From: Anaerolineae bacterium | GTDB lineage: Bacteria > Chloroflexota > Anaerolineae > 4572-78 > J111 | Assembly (NCBI GenBank): GCA_023382535.1 | Contig: JAHDWA010000041.1 | Span: 33,189-97,188, forward strand | Direction: 5' to 3' | DNA: 64,000 nt | Shown here: positions 45,151 to 53,031 of the stretch, piece by piece | How the letters are laid out: each line of letters starts with the position of its first letter | Position numbering within the stretch: the first letter of the stretch is position 1 | Notes under the pieces: generated by a model | The model's input: only the letters and a program-made list of their open reading frames with translations | Database searches by the model: none | Told to the model about the DNA's origin: nothing | Program-made: the position numbers and the translations under genes

Positions 45151-48100
45151 ATGCCCATCCCCAAAGCTTGTAAACGCCTGGCCGAAGTAGACTTCCCCAT
45201 TGCCCGGGTGAGCGAACACGCGGTCCGCGAGAAATCTATCCGCTACGGTCACCCCTCGACGCTGCACCTGTGGTGGGCGCGGCGACCGCTAGCGGCCTGC
45301 CGGGCGATGCTGCTGGCTCTGCTCCTGCCCGATCCGGCGGACCCGTATTGCCCACCGGAATTCAAAGAGATGGCTCGTCGCTTGCTGCCCGGTCTGCTGG
45401 GTGCGCCGCAGCGCTGGAGCAGCCTGGTGGCCGATGATAAGGGGCTGCGCAAAGTGCTGCTGGATTTTATCGCCGATTTTGCCAACTGGGACCACGCCGC
45501 CGACCCGACCTACCTGGCGCTGTCGCGGCAGTTGGTGCAGGCTGCCCATCCCGACGAAACGCCGCTGGTGGTAGACCCCTTCGCCGGCGGCGGCTCGATC
45601 CCCCTGGAAGCACTGCGGCTGGGCTGCGAAGCCTTTGCCAGCGACCTCAACCCGGTGGCCGGGCTGATCCTCAAGGTTATGCTGGAAGATATTCCCCGCT
45701 ATGGGCCGGGCCTGGCCGACCAACTGCGCCGGGTGGGAGCCGAGATCAAGCAGGCAGCGGAAGAGGAACTGGCCGAATTTTACCCACCCGACCCGGATGG
45801 GGCACGGCCTATCGCCTACCTCTGGGCGCGGACGGTCCGCTGCGAAGCGCCCAACTGTGGGGCCGAAATTCCCCTGATGCGATCCTGCTGGCTGAGCAAA
45901 AAAGAAAGCCGCAAACGGGCGCTGCGTTATTGGGTTGAGCGCCCGCAGGATGAGCCGCCTCGGGTTGAATTTGAGATTTTTGAGCCGCGCAGTGATCGAG
46001 ATGTGCCCTCCGGCACGGTCAATCGAGCTAGGGCCACCTGTCTGTGCTGCGGTGTAGTTTTGTCCCCGGAACGGGTGCGGGCACAGTTAGTCGAGCAGTG
46101 TGGCGGTGCGGATGTGATTTTTGACGCACAGGGCCAACGAGTGGGCGGAGCCAGGTTGCTGGTTGTGGTCACGCTCAAACCGGGTGAACAAGGACGACGG
46201 TATCGTCTGCCTACTACCACTGATTACCGGAGTGTGTGGCGGGTACAGCAGCGATTGACCGAAGTGGCTGCCCATCTCTTACCCAATGGCCTCAAGCCTG
46301 TACCAGACGAGCCAACTCCCGCCGGGGGCGGCTCTGGTGCAAGCCGGGCCTTTTCAGTACAACGCTATGGCATGACACAATGGGGCGATCTTTTTACAGC
46401 CCGACAAAAGTTAGCACTGGTAACGCTTCGTAATGCTATCGCCAGTATCTCATCTGATAACATCATTCTCGGCGAAATTTCTGGTCTGGCCCTGAGTCGT
46501 TTTGCAGATATTAGTAATGCTTTCTGCCAGTGGGAAAACACAAAGACTCAAGTACGTCATTTATTTACTCGACAAGCTCTCCCAATGCTGTGGGATTTTG
46601 CCGAGGCGGATTTTTTGGGCGAGCAGGCCGGTGATTATACCGTTACCCTGGGCACTATGGCTCAAGTGATTGAGGTTTTACCTAAAGACCAAACAGGTCA
46701 AGTAGAATTAGCTGATGCGGCCGAGTCGCCGCTACCGGATGAAAGTGTTAGCGTTTGGTTTACCGATCCGCCTTACTATGACGCCATTCCCTATTCAGAC
46801 CTGTCGGATTTTTTCTTTGTCTGGCTCAAAAGGATTTTGCCGAATAATCCGCTATTGCACGATCCATTTGACCAGCACAACCCCCTTACGCCCAAAACCC
46901 GCGAAGCTGTGCAAGATGAAGTCAAGCGGGTCAATGACCGCCCCAAAGATCGAACTTTTTTTGAAGAAAAGATGGGCCAAGCCTTTGCCGAGGGTCGCCG
47001 GGTGCTGCGGGAAGACGGAGTAGGTTGCGTCGTCTTTGCTCACAAGACCACCGAAGGATGGGAAGCCCTGCTCTCTGGCATGATTCAGGGAGGCTGGACT
47101 ATTACCGGCTCTTGGCCAATTGCGACCGAGAGTGTAACTCGTCTCCGCGCCCGTGAGTCTGCCGCCCTAGCCACCAGCGTCCACCTGGTCTGCCGCCCCC
47201 GGCCTGAAGATGCTCCCATCGGCGATTGGGCCGATGTGCTGCGGGGACTGCCGGGGCGGGTGGCCGATTGGATCGAGCTACTGCAAGGCGAGGGCATTCG
47301 CGGGGCTGACCTGATCTTTGCCTGCATTGGCCCGGCTCTGGAAATCTTCAGCCGCTACCGCTGGGTGGAAACGCCGGAAGGGCGGGAGGTCAAGCTGCCC
47401 GAATACCTGGAAAAAGTCTGGGAGGCGGTGGGCCGGGCCGCCCTGGAGCAAATTTTGGGCACCGAGGAAGCTCGCGCCCGTAATGGGGCCGCCGGCGTGC
47501 TAGAAGAGGACGCCCGCCTGACCGCGCTTTTCCTCTGGACGTTGCAAAGCAGCGGTGAGCCGGCCGCCAACACCGTCGCCGCGGAAGAGGATGAAGAACC
47601 TGCCTCTGAAGATGACGAGGGAGCCGCGCCGCGTCGAAAAACCGGCGGCTACAGCCTGGTCTTCGACGTAGCCCGCCGTTTTGCCCAGCCCTTGGGTATC
47701 CACCTGCCCGATTGGGAAGGGCGCGTTATCGAGACCAGCAAAGGCGTGGTCCGGCTGCTGCCGGTGGCGGAGCGGGCTGAGCAGCTTTTTGGCGAGGAAG
47801 GCGCCCAAGCCGTGGCCAGCGAGATCGAGCGCAGTCCCGCTGGTGCGGTGCAGTTGCGATTATTTGCTGAAACGGAGCAGGCCGATATCCCCCGGATCAG
47901 GGGGCGCGGCCGCAGTACGGCCGCCATTTCTGATGAGTCGCTGCGGACTCGCCACGAGGCCACCACCCTCGACCGGGTCCATGCGGCTATGTTATTACAA
48001 AAAAGCGGGCGAGCCAACGCCCTGCGCGCCCTCCTCAAAGCCGAGCAGGAGCGCAGCCCTGACTTTGTGCGCCTGGCCAATGCTCTTTCGGCCCTGTATC

Positions 48101-48159
48101 CGCGCGAGAGCGAGGAGAAGCGGTTGCTGGATGCGATGCTGTTGGCAATACCGAAGTAA
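45151..48159 (+). CDS. DUF1156 adenine-specific DNA methyltransferase (COG1743)
   Basis: The 1,002-residue protein opens with the DUF1156 head (EVDFPIARVSEHAVREKSIRYGHPSTLHLWWARRPLAACRAML). SAM-binding motif I is DPFAGGGS (142-149) and catalytic motif IV is DPPYYD (from 539), as in N6-adenine methylases. Two zinc-ribbon pairs lie between them (VRCEAPNCGAEIP and ATCLCCGVVL). These large Zn-ribbon methylases recur with SNF2 helicases and DUF499 ATPases in predicted defence loci, where methylation would mark self DNA. It follows the WD40 gene by 130 bp and precedes a truncated ORF. Confidence 0.9.
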   Translation: MPIPKACKRLAEVDFPIARVSEHAVREKSIRYGHPSTLHLWWARRPLAACRAMLLALLLPDPADPYCPPEFKEMARRLLPGLLGAPQRWSSLVADDKGLRKVLLDFIADFANWDHAADPTYLALSRQLVQAAHPDETPLVVDPFAGGGSIPLEALRLGCEAFASDLNPVAGLILKVMLEDIPRYGPGLADQLRRVGAEIKQAAEEELAEFYPPDPDGARPIAYLWARTVRCEAPNCGAEIPLMRSCWLSKKESRKRALRYWVERPQDEPPRVEFEIFEPRSDRDVPSGTVNRARATCLCCGVVLSPERVRAQLVEQCGGADVIFDAQGQRVGGARLLVVVTLKPGEQGRRYRLPTTTDYRSVWRVQQRLTEVAAHLLPNGLKPVPDEPTPAGGGSGASRAFSVQRYGMTQWGDLFTARQKLALVTLRNAIASISSDNIILGEISGLALSRFADISNAFCQWENTKTQVRHLFTRQALPMLWDFAEADFLGEQAGDYTVTLGTMAQVIEVLPKDQTGQVELADAAESPLPDESVSVWFTDPPYYDAIPYSDLSDFFFVWLKRILPNNPLLHDPFDQHNPLTPKTREAVQDEVKRVNDRPKDRTFFEEKMGQAFAEGRRVLREDGVGCVVFAHKTTEGWEALLSGMIQGGWTITGSWPIATESVTRLRARESAALATSVHLVCRPRPEDAPIGDWADVLRGLPGRVADWIELLQGEGIRGADLIFACIGPALEIFSRYRWVETPEGREVKLPEYLEKVWEAVGRAALEQILGTEEARARNGAAGVLEEDARLTALFLWTLQSSGEPAANTVAAEEDEEPASEDDEGAAPRRKTGGYSLVFDVARRFAQPLGIHLPDWEGRVIETSKGVVRLLPVAERAEQLFGEEGAQAVASEIERSPAGAVQLRLFAETEQADIPRIRGRGRSTAAISDESLRTRHEATTLDRVHAAMLLQKSGRANALRALLKAEQERSPDFVRLANALSALYPRESEEKRLLDAMLLAIPK

Positions 48160-48176
48160 AGAATACATAGTTGACC

Positions 48177-48419
48177 ATGCCTAACGTCTGGCAGGTTTCC
48201 GGCGGTCCGGCCAACCGGACTTATGCAGATGTCTTTCTGAAATATGGTGTGGCTTTGATCGGCCCCGGTGATGCCGGTCCGTGGCAACCTGATCGAACGG
48301 ACGAAGCCTTCGACGGTGGTTTTGTGCGTCGCTTTGCTCAGGAAGTTCAGTCTGGCGACATTTTCCTGCTGAGATTGGGCCTTTCAACCATTCAGGCAGT
48401 TGGACTGATGTTCAGTTAG
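48177..48419 (+). pseudogene. N-terminal fragment of a conserved protein linked to the methylase
   Basis: The 80 codons from ATG 48177 encode WQVSGGPANRTYADVFLKYGVALIGPGDAGPW...FAQEVQSGDIFLLRLGLSTIQAVG. This reads like the ordered start of a larger domain but stops at 48419 straight after a strand. Nothing downstream continues it in any frame. It is probably the remnant of a fourth module gene, cut short where the pentapeptide gene now begins; a free-standing small protein is possible. Confidence 0.45.
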
Positions 48420-48507
48420 GTTGTGCCCCTATTAGGGCAGATAAAACATTCTATCATAGACGGTAAAGTATTGGATGAAACCCAGATGCAGCAACGGATA
48501 ACAACTT

Positions 48508-49542
48508 ATGTCTGATGAACCGAGTGAGGAAATTGAACATCTTCAACACAAGATTACTAAACTTGAAGCAGAAAACGAACAACTCAAAACTATCCTGAAA
48601 ACCGAAGGCAAAGTAGGGTTATGGCTGACCAAGATCGGGTTTCGTTTTTTCTTAGGTCAGAATTTAACCCACAGTATTAGAGCCTGGCGCAAGGCGGCGT
48701 GGGAACAAAAGCGGATACCCGACCAGGAGACAGACGAGTTAATCGCGGCTATTCTCAGGCGTTGGGTATTGCAAATTGGGCTAACTGCGTTGATAGCGGT
48801 TGTGCCACCTGTGCTGACATTGTTCTTGTTGACACAGCAGAATACCCTCATCCGAAGCCAGATTGAGCAACAAGCTCAATTGAATGACATCAACCGCCGT
48901 GCCCAATTATTGGCGACGCTTTATGATAGGACAGATTGCGGCGCTGAGAATAGTGAAGATTGTCCTTTGCAAGCTAGTATTCGAGCGCGAGTTGAGGCAA
49001 CAAAGGCGTTTGTGGAGATGGAAAGAATAATGGGAAATCAGCCTGATCTTAGCTGGGTTGACTTGCGTGAGGGTGACCTTCGTAGGGCTGTTTTGACAGA
49101 GATAAACTTAAGCCATGCTAACTTAATCAGCACTACTCTGTTCTGGGCCGATCTGTTTGAGGCTGATCTGGAAGGGGCCAACCTACGCGGGGCTGACTTG
49201 TTCATGGCCGACCTACGCGGGGCCAACCTGAGTGGAGAAGCCAACCTGGCAAGGGCCAACCTGGCAGGGGCCGATCTGAGCCAGGCCAACCTGATCGGAG
49301 CCAACCTGAGTGAAGCCAACTTATTCAGGGCCAACCTGTTCGATGCCGACCTGTTCAAGGCCAATCTGAGCCAGGCCAACCTAAACGAGGCCGACTTGCG
49401 CGAGGCCGACCTGCGCGGGGCCTACTTGCGCGAGACTGAGATTGATGACAGAACTCAATTGGAAGGAGTCGAATACGATAAAGATACAATCTGGCCAAAA
49501 GGATTTGACGCAGGGCAGGCAGGAGCCAAGTTGGTTGAATAA
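48508..49542 (+). CDS. Membrane-anchored pentapeptide-repeat protein
   Basis: The 344 residues begin with a coiled coil (IEHLQHKITKLEAENEQLKTIL). A membrane helix follows (VLQIGLTALIAVVPPVLTLFLL, about 90-112). After ~70 more residues come about 28 pentapeptide repeats of the form A(D/N)LXX (for example ANLRGADLFMADLRGANLSG), forming a right-handed quadrilateral beta helix that can mimic DNA. The gene sits between the methylase remnant and the DUF499 gene and is not part of the usual set, so it may be cargo. A role such as DNA-mimic inhibition is only a possibility. Confidence 0.85.
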   Translation: MSDEPSEEIEHLQHKITKLEAENEQLKTILKTEGKVGLWLTKIGFRFFLGQNLTHSIRAWRKAAWEQKRIPDQETDELIAAILRRWVLQIGLTALIAVVPPVLTLFLLTQQNTLIRSQIEQQAQLNDINRRAQLLATLYDRTDCGAENSEDCPLQASIRARVEATKAFVEMERIMGNQPDLSWVDLREGDLRRAVLTEINLSHANLISTTLFWADLFEADLEGANLRGADLFMADLRGANLSGEANLARANLAGADLSQANLIGANLSEANLFRANLFDADLFKANLSQANLNEADLREADLRGAYLRETEIDDRTQLEGVEYDKDTIWPKGFDAGQAGAKLVE

Positions 49543-49638
49543 CTCTGAGGTCCGGAAAGAGGGCATTATAGGTCTGTACCTGGTGATAAAATATTCTATT
49601 TACCTGTTTGCTCGATGAAAAGATCCTAGGAGAGAACC

Positions 49639-52428
49639 ATGAACCTCGACCCCTGGTACAAAGTTGTCGTACCCCGAAAAGAAGTCCGCGAAGGGCGCTC
49701 CTTCAACCCGGACGAGTTTGCCATCGCTTTGGAGCAGGTCGTGGCCGGGATCGCCCCGGAAGATTACTGCCAGCCCGGCAAGTTCTTTGCCCGGACCTAC
49801 TTTACCCGTGCTTTGAATGAGCACATGGGCATGGTCTTACGCCGGCTGGCCGGAGAAACGGCCAATACTGCGCCGGTGCTGTCGCTCATCACCCAATTCG
49901 GCGGCGGTAAGACGCACACCCTGACTGCTTTGTACCACCTGGCTAATAATGGCCCGGTTACAGCCAGTTATCCCGGCATTGCCGATTTTCTGCTGGAGGC
50001 GAAGCTGGAGGCCGTACCAAAGGCTAAAGTAGCCGTATTTGTCGGCAATGCTTGGGATCCGCAGCCGGGCCGGGAGACGCCCTGGCTGGACGTGGCCCGC
50101 CAACTGGCCGGGGATGAGGGGGCTGCCCTGCTGGGCTTGACCGCCCAAAGCAGCGCGCCGGGGACCGAGGCCCTGGGCCGGCTGTTTACTGCCGCCGGCG
50201 GCCCGGTCCTCATCCTGTTTGACGAGGTGCTGAACTTTGTCAACCGCCACCGCAGCCAGGCCGACCAGTTCTACGCTTTTATCCATAATTTGACCGTCGC
50301 CATGACCGGCGCGGCCCGCAGCGCCGCCGTGATCAGCCTGCCCCGTAGCAAGCTCGAAATGACCAGTTATGACCTGGAATGGCAGGACAAACTGACCAAG
50401 GTGGTCCGGCGGGTGGCCAAAGATTTGATTGCCCTGGACGAGGCCGAGATTGCCGAAGTGGTGCGCCGGCGGCTGTTTGAGAATATCGGTCCCGACCGGG
50501 TCCGCCGGCAGATCGCCAAAGCCTTTGCCGATTGGTGTTTTGAACGGCGGGCCCAATTGCCGCCTGAATGGACGGCCGTGGACACAGCCACCACCGAAGC
50601 CCGGTCCAGGGAATTCCTACAGGGCCGTTTTGAAGCTTGTTATCCCTTCCACCCGGCCACCCTGTCGGTCTTTCAACGCAAATGGCAGGCTCTGCCCCAG
50701 TACCAGCAGACGCGGGGCACGCTGGCTATGCTGGCCCAGTGGATTTCTCTGGCCTACCGTGACGCCTTCCTCAGCGCCCGACGCGAACCCCTCATCACCC
50801 TTGGCTCCGCCCCCCTGGACGGGCGCGAATTTCGCAGCATCGTCCTGGGACAACTGGGCGAGCCTCGCCTGGAAGCGGCCATCGAGTCCGACATTTCCGG
50901 CCAGTTTGCCCACGCTCGCGCCCTGGACGCCGACGCCAAAGATGCCCTGCGTGATATTCATCGCCGTGTCGGGGCCGCTATCCTGTTTGAGTCTTCGGGC
51001 GGCCAGATAGATAAAGTAGCTCACCTGCCGGAGCTGCGCTTCGCCTTGGGCGAACCGGAAGTGGATACCACTTCGGTGGACAATGCCGCCCTGTCCCTGG
51101 AAACCCGGGCCTACTTCATTCGCCGGGTCGGCTCTGATGGTTTCAAAGTGTACCATACGCCCACTCTCAGAAAGGTTATGAATGACCGGCGGGCTTCTCT
51201 GGACGAGAAAAACGAAATCCAGCCGGCCCTGCGGGAGTTGATCAGAACCGAGTTCGACCGGGGGCGCACCATTCCCTTGCTGTCTTTCCCTACTGGCGGT
51301 GATGAAGTTTCCGACTCGCCCAAATTGACCCTGGTGCTCATAGCCTCTGAGATGGAATGGAGTGGCAACGGCGGCTTGCGGGCACAAATGGCCGAGTGGA
51401 CCAAGCGCCGCGGCGGCTCGGCCCGGCTCTACCCGGGAGCACTGGTCTGGTGTTTCAAAAAGCCAGGCCGGGAACTGCGAGACAAAGTCGAAACCTGGCT
51501 GGCTTGGCAGCGGGTCAAGCGCGAAATTGACGCCGGCACCTTAGGCGACACCTTTGATCGGGCTGAACTAGCCGATATCAAAACCAGGGTCAAAGATGCT
51601 GAAGACGAGGCCAGGGACGAAATTTGGGCCAGCTACCGCTTTATCGTCCTGGCCGACAACCAGGAGCCGGACGGTCTCAAAGTAATTGACCTGGGAGCAG
51701 GTCATTCCAGCGGCGGCAACGAAACGTTGTGTGGCCGGATCATCGCCGCGCTCAAGTCCCAGGCCCTGCTCAACGAGTCGGTCGGGGCGGGCTACCTGGA
51801 GCGAAACTGGCCCCCCGCTCTCAAAGACACAGGAGCGTGGCCTCTGGCCAGCCTGCGGCAGAGCTTCCTCAACGGTGCGCTAACCCGCTTACTGGACCCG
51901 GACACCGTTTTGCGGGGCAAAATCGTGGACTTTGTGGTCAAGGGTGATTTCGGTCTGGCTTCCGGCCAGCACCCTGATGGCACTTATGACCGGGTTTGGT
52001 ATGACGAGCCGGTTGCTGTTGAGGAAGTTGCTTTTGAGGCCGGCGTCTTTCTGCTAACCAAAGCCAGAGCTGTAGAACTGAAGCGCCAGCCAACACAACC
52101 TCCCGTTACACCGCCCAAGCCCCCTTTAGAGCCACCCTTACCGCCGATCGAACCCCCACCCGGCGGCGAGACTCCACCAGTGTCGCCCGAACCCCAGCCT
52201 GGCGTTCAGACCAAAACGCTCCGCCTGGTTGGGCCCGTGCCACCAGAGCTGTGGAATCGGCTGGGCACCAAACTGGTCCCCAAGCTGCGGTCGGGCATCG
52301 ATCTCGTGGTGACGGTTGAGTTTACAGTCGCGGTGAATGCCAACTTGGTCCCAAGCCTTGTTACAGAGCTGAACCAGATTTTGGCTGAGTTGGGGCTGGG
52401 GGGATCGGTGCGGGTGGAGGTAAGATAG
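49639..52428 (+). CDS. DUF499 AAA-type ATPase (COG1483)
   Basis: The 929-residue protein has Walker A TQFGGGKTHTLTALY (near 86-100) and Walker B LILFDEV (Asp195-Glu196) within the DUF499 domain. It begins with PWYKVVVPRKEVREGRSFNPDEFAIALEQV, conserved in the family. A proline-rich linker (about 820-860) leads to a small C-terminal domain. DUF499 ATPases occur beside DUF1156 methylases and helicases. By analogy they may act as the motor or gate of a restriction-like complex, but the mechanism is unproven. It closes the module opened by the SNF2 helicase. Confidence 0.88.
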   Translation: MNLDPWYKVVVPRKEVREGRSFNPDEFAIALEQVVAGIAPEDYCQPGKFFARTYFTRALNEHMGMVLRRLAGETANTAPVLSLITQFGGGKTHTLTALYHLANNGPVTASYPGIADFLLEAKLEAVPKAKVAVFVGNAWDPQPGRETPWLDVARQLAGDEGAALLGLTAQSSAPGTEALGRLFTAAGGPVLILFDEVLNFVNRHRSQADQFYAFIHNLTVAMTGAARSAAVISLPRSKLEMTSYDLEWQDKLTKVVRRVAKDLIALDEAEIAEVVRRRLFENIGPDRVRRQIAKAFADWCFERRAQLPPEWTAVDTATTEARSREFLQGRFEACYPFHPATLSVFQRKWQALPQYQQTRGTLAMLAQWISLAYRDAFLSARREPLITLGSAPLDGREFRSIVLGQLGEPRLEAAIESDISGQFAHARALDADAKDALRDIHRRVGAAILFESSGGQIDKVAHLPELRFALGEPEVDTTSVDNAALSLETRAYFIRRVGSDGFKVYHTPTLRKVMNDRRASLDEKNEIQPALRELIRTEFDRGRTIPLLSFPTGGDEVSDSPKLTLVLIASEMEWSGNGGLRAQMAEWTKRRGGSARLYPGALVWCFKKPGRELRDKVETWLAWQRVKREIDAGTLGDTFDRAELADIKTRVKDAEDEARDEIWASYRFIVLADNQEPDGLKVIDLGAGHSSGGNETLCGRIIAALKSQALLNESVGAGYLERNWPPALKDTGAWPLASLRQSFLNGALTRLLDPDTVLRGKIVDFVVKGDFGLASGQHPDGTYDRVWYDEPVAVEEVAFEAGVFLLTKARAVELKRQPTQPPVTPPKPPLEPPLPPIEPPPGGETPPVSPEPQPGVQTKTLRLVGPVPPELWNRLGTKLVPKLRSGIDLVVTVEFTVAVNANLVPSLVTELNQILAELGLGGSVRVEVR

Positions 52429-52459
52429 AGGGTAGTGATTGCAGGGTAAGTGATGGTGT

Positions 52460-52478
52460 GCCAAAGCTTCGCTTTGGC
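52460..52478. terminator. Short hairpin after the DUF499 gene
   Basis: GCCAAAGC-TTC-GCTTTGGC forms an 8-bp perfect stem with a three-base loop about 30 bp beyond the stop. The U tract is weak. Confidence 0.35.
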
Positions 52479-52560
52479 TTCCTCAGTCATCACCTACAAC
52501 TCAACCACGACCGGTAGAGTTCTGGGGGGTTGGATGTATTACATATTTTGGAAGATAAAC

Positions 52561-52573
52561 CTCTCGCGAGAGA
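52561..52573. repeat. Palindrome CTCTCGCGAGAG(A), copy 2 of 5
   Basis: Second copy of the repeated 12-bp palindrome, between the convergent DUF499 and small membrane genes. Confidence 0.6.
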
Positions 52574-52585
52574 TTTCCACGAGGA

Positions 52586-52621
52586 GTGGCTTCCTTGAGA
52601 AAATTTCGGTAAGGAAGCCAC
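52586..52621. terminator. Hairpin between convergent genes
   Basis: GTGGCTTCCTT (52586-52596) pairs perfectly with AAGGAAGCCAC (52611-52621). It lies 18 bp beyond the stop of the minus-strand small membrane gene and may end transcription from either side, although no strong T run follows. Confidence 0.4.
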
Positions 52622-52638
52622 GCCACTTGATGTTCACG

Positions 52639-52890
52639 TTACGAGCGCACTAAACGCCGGATTTCACTCAAAATGGCCCGGAGGGTGCCGGGCAGCAGTT
52701 CCGGTGTACCGGTAATGGAGAGGATCAGCACTGTCAGGGTAATTGTGACGCCGAGAACGGTCAACCAGGCCTGACCACTGGTTAGAATGAGGGCCAGCAG
52801 AACCAGGGTAACGGTCAGGATCAAGAGAGCCATCAACTGTTTATTGGTAATTTGTTTGCGTTTGTTAGTTTTTGCTCTTGCAGTAGCCAC
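52639..52890 (-). CDS. Small two-helix membrane protein
   Basis: With the GTG at 52890 (AAGGAG eight bases upstream) the product has 83 residues: a basic head (ARAKTNKRKQITNKQ), two membrane helices (LMALLILTVTLVLLALIL and AWLTVLGVTITLTVLILSI) and a basic tail. No family is recognised. It is divergent from the TatA-fusion gene, so the two may share a control region. Confidence 0.5.
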   Translation of the reverse strand: MATARAKTNKRKQITNKQLMALLILTVTLVLLALILTSGQAWLTVLGVTITLTVLILSITGTPELLPGTLRAILSEIRRLVRS

Positions 52891-53031
52891 TGTTACATCT
52901 CCTTCGATTTGATGAGTAAGTTCTGGATGGCCATCCATTTGTCCTCATCTTATCGAAAAAGGCGTTGCACGGTCCAGAGAAAAAACGTTGCATACCAGTT
53001 GCACGATTAATTATCGGCTCAAGAGGCTAAT

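Noticed and set aside
49837..50556. 239-codon minus-strand frame
   Set aside because: Shadow of the DUF499 gene; no ribosome site, and its composition mirrors the opposite strand.
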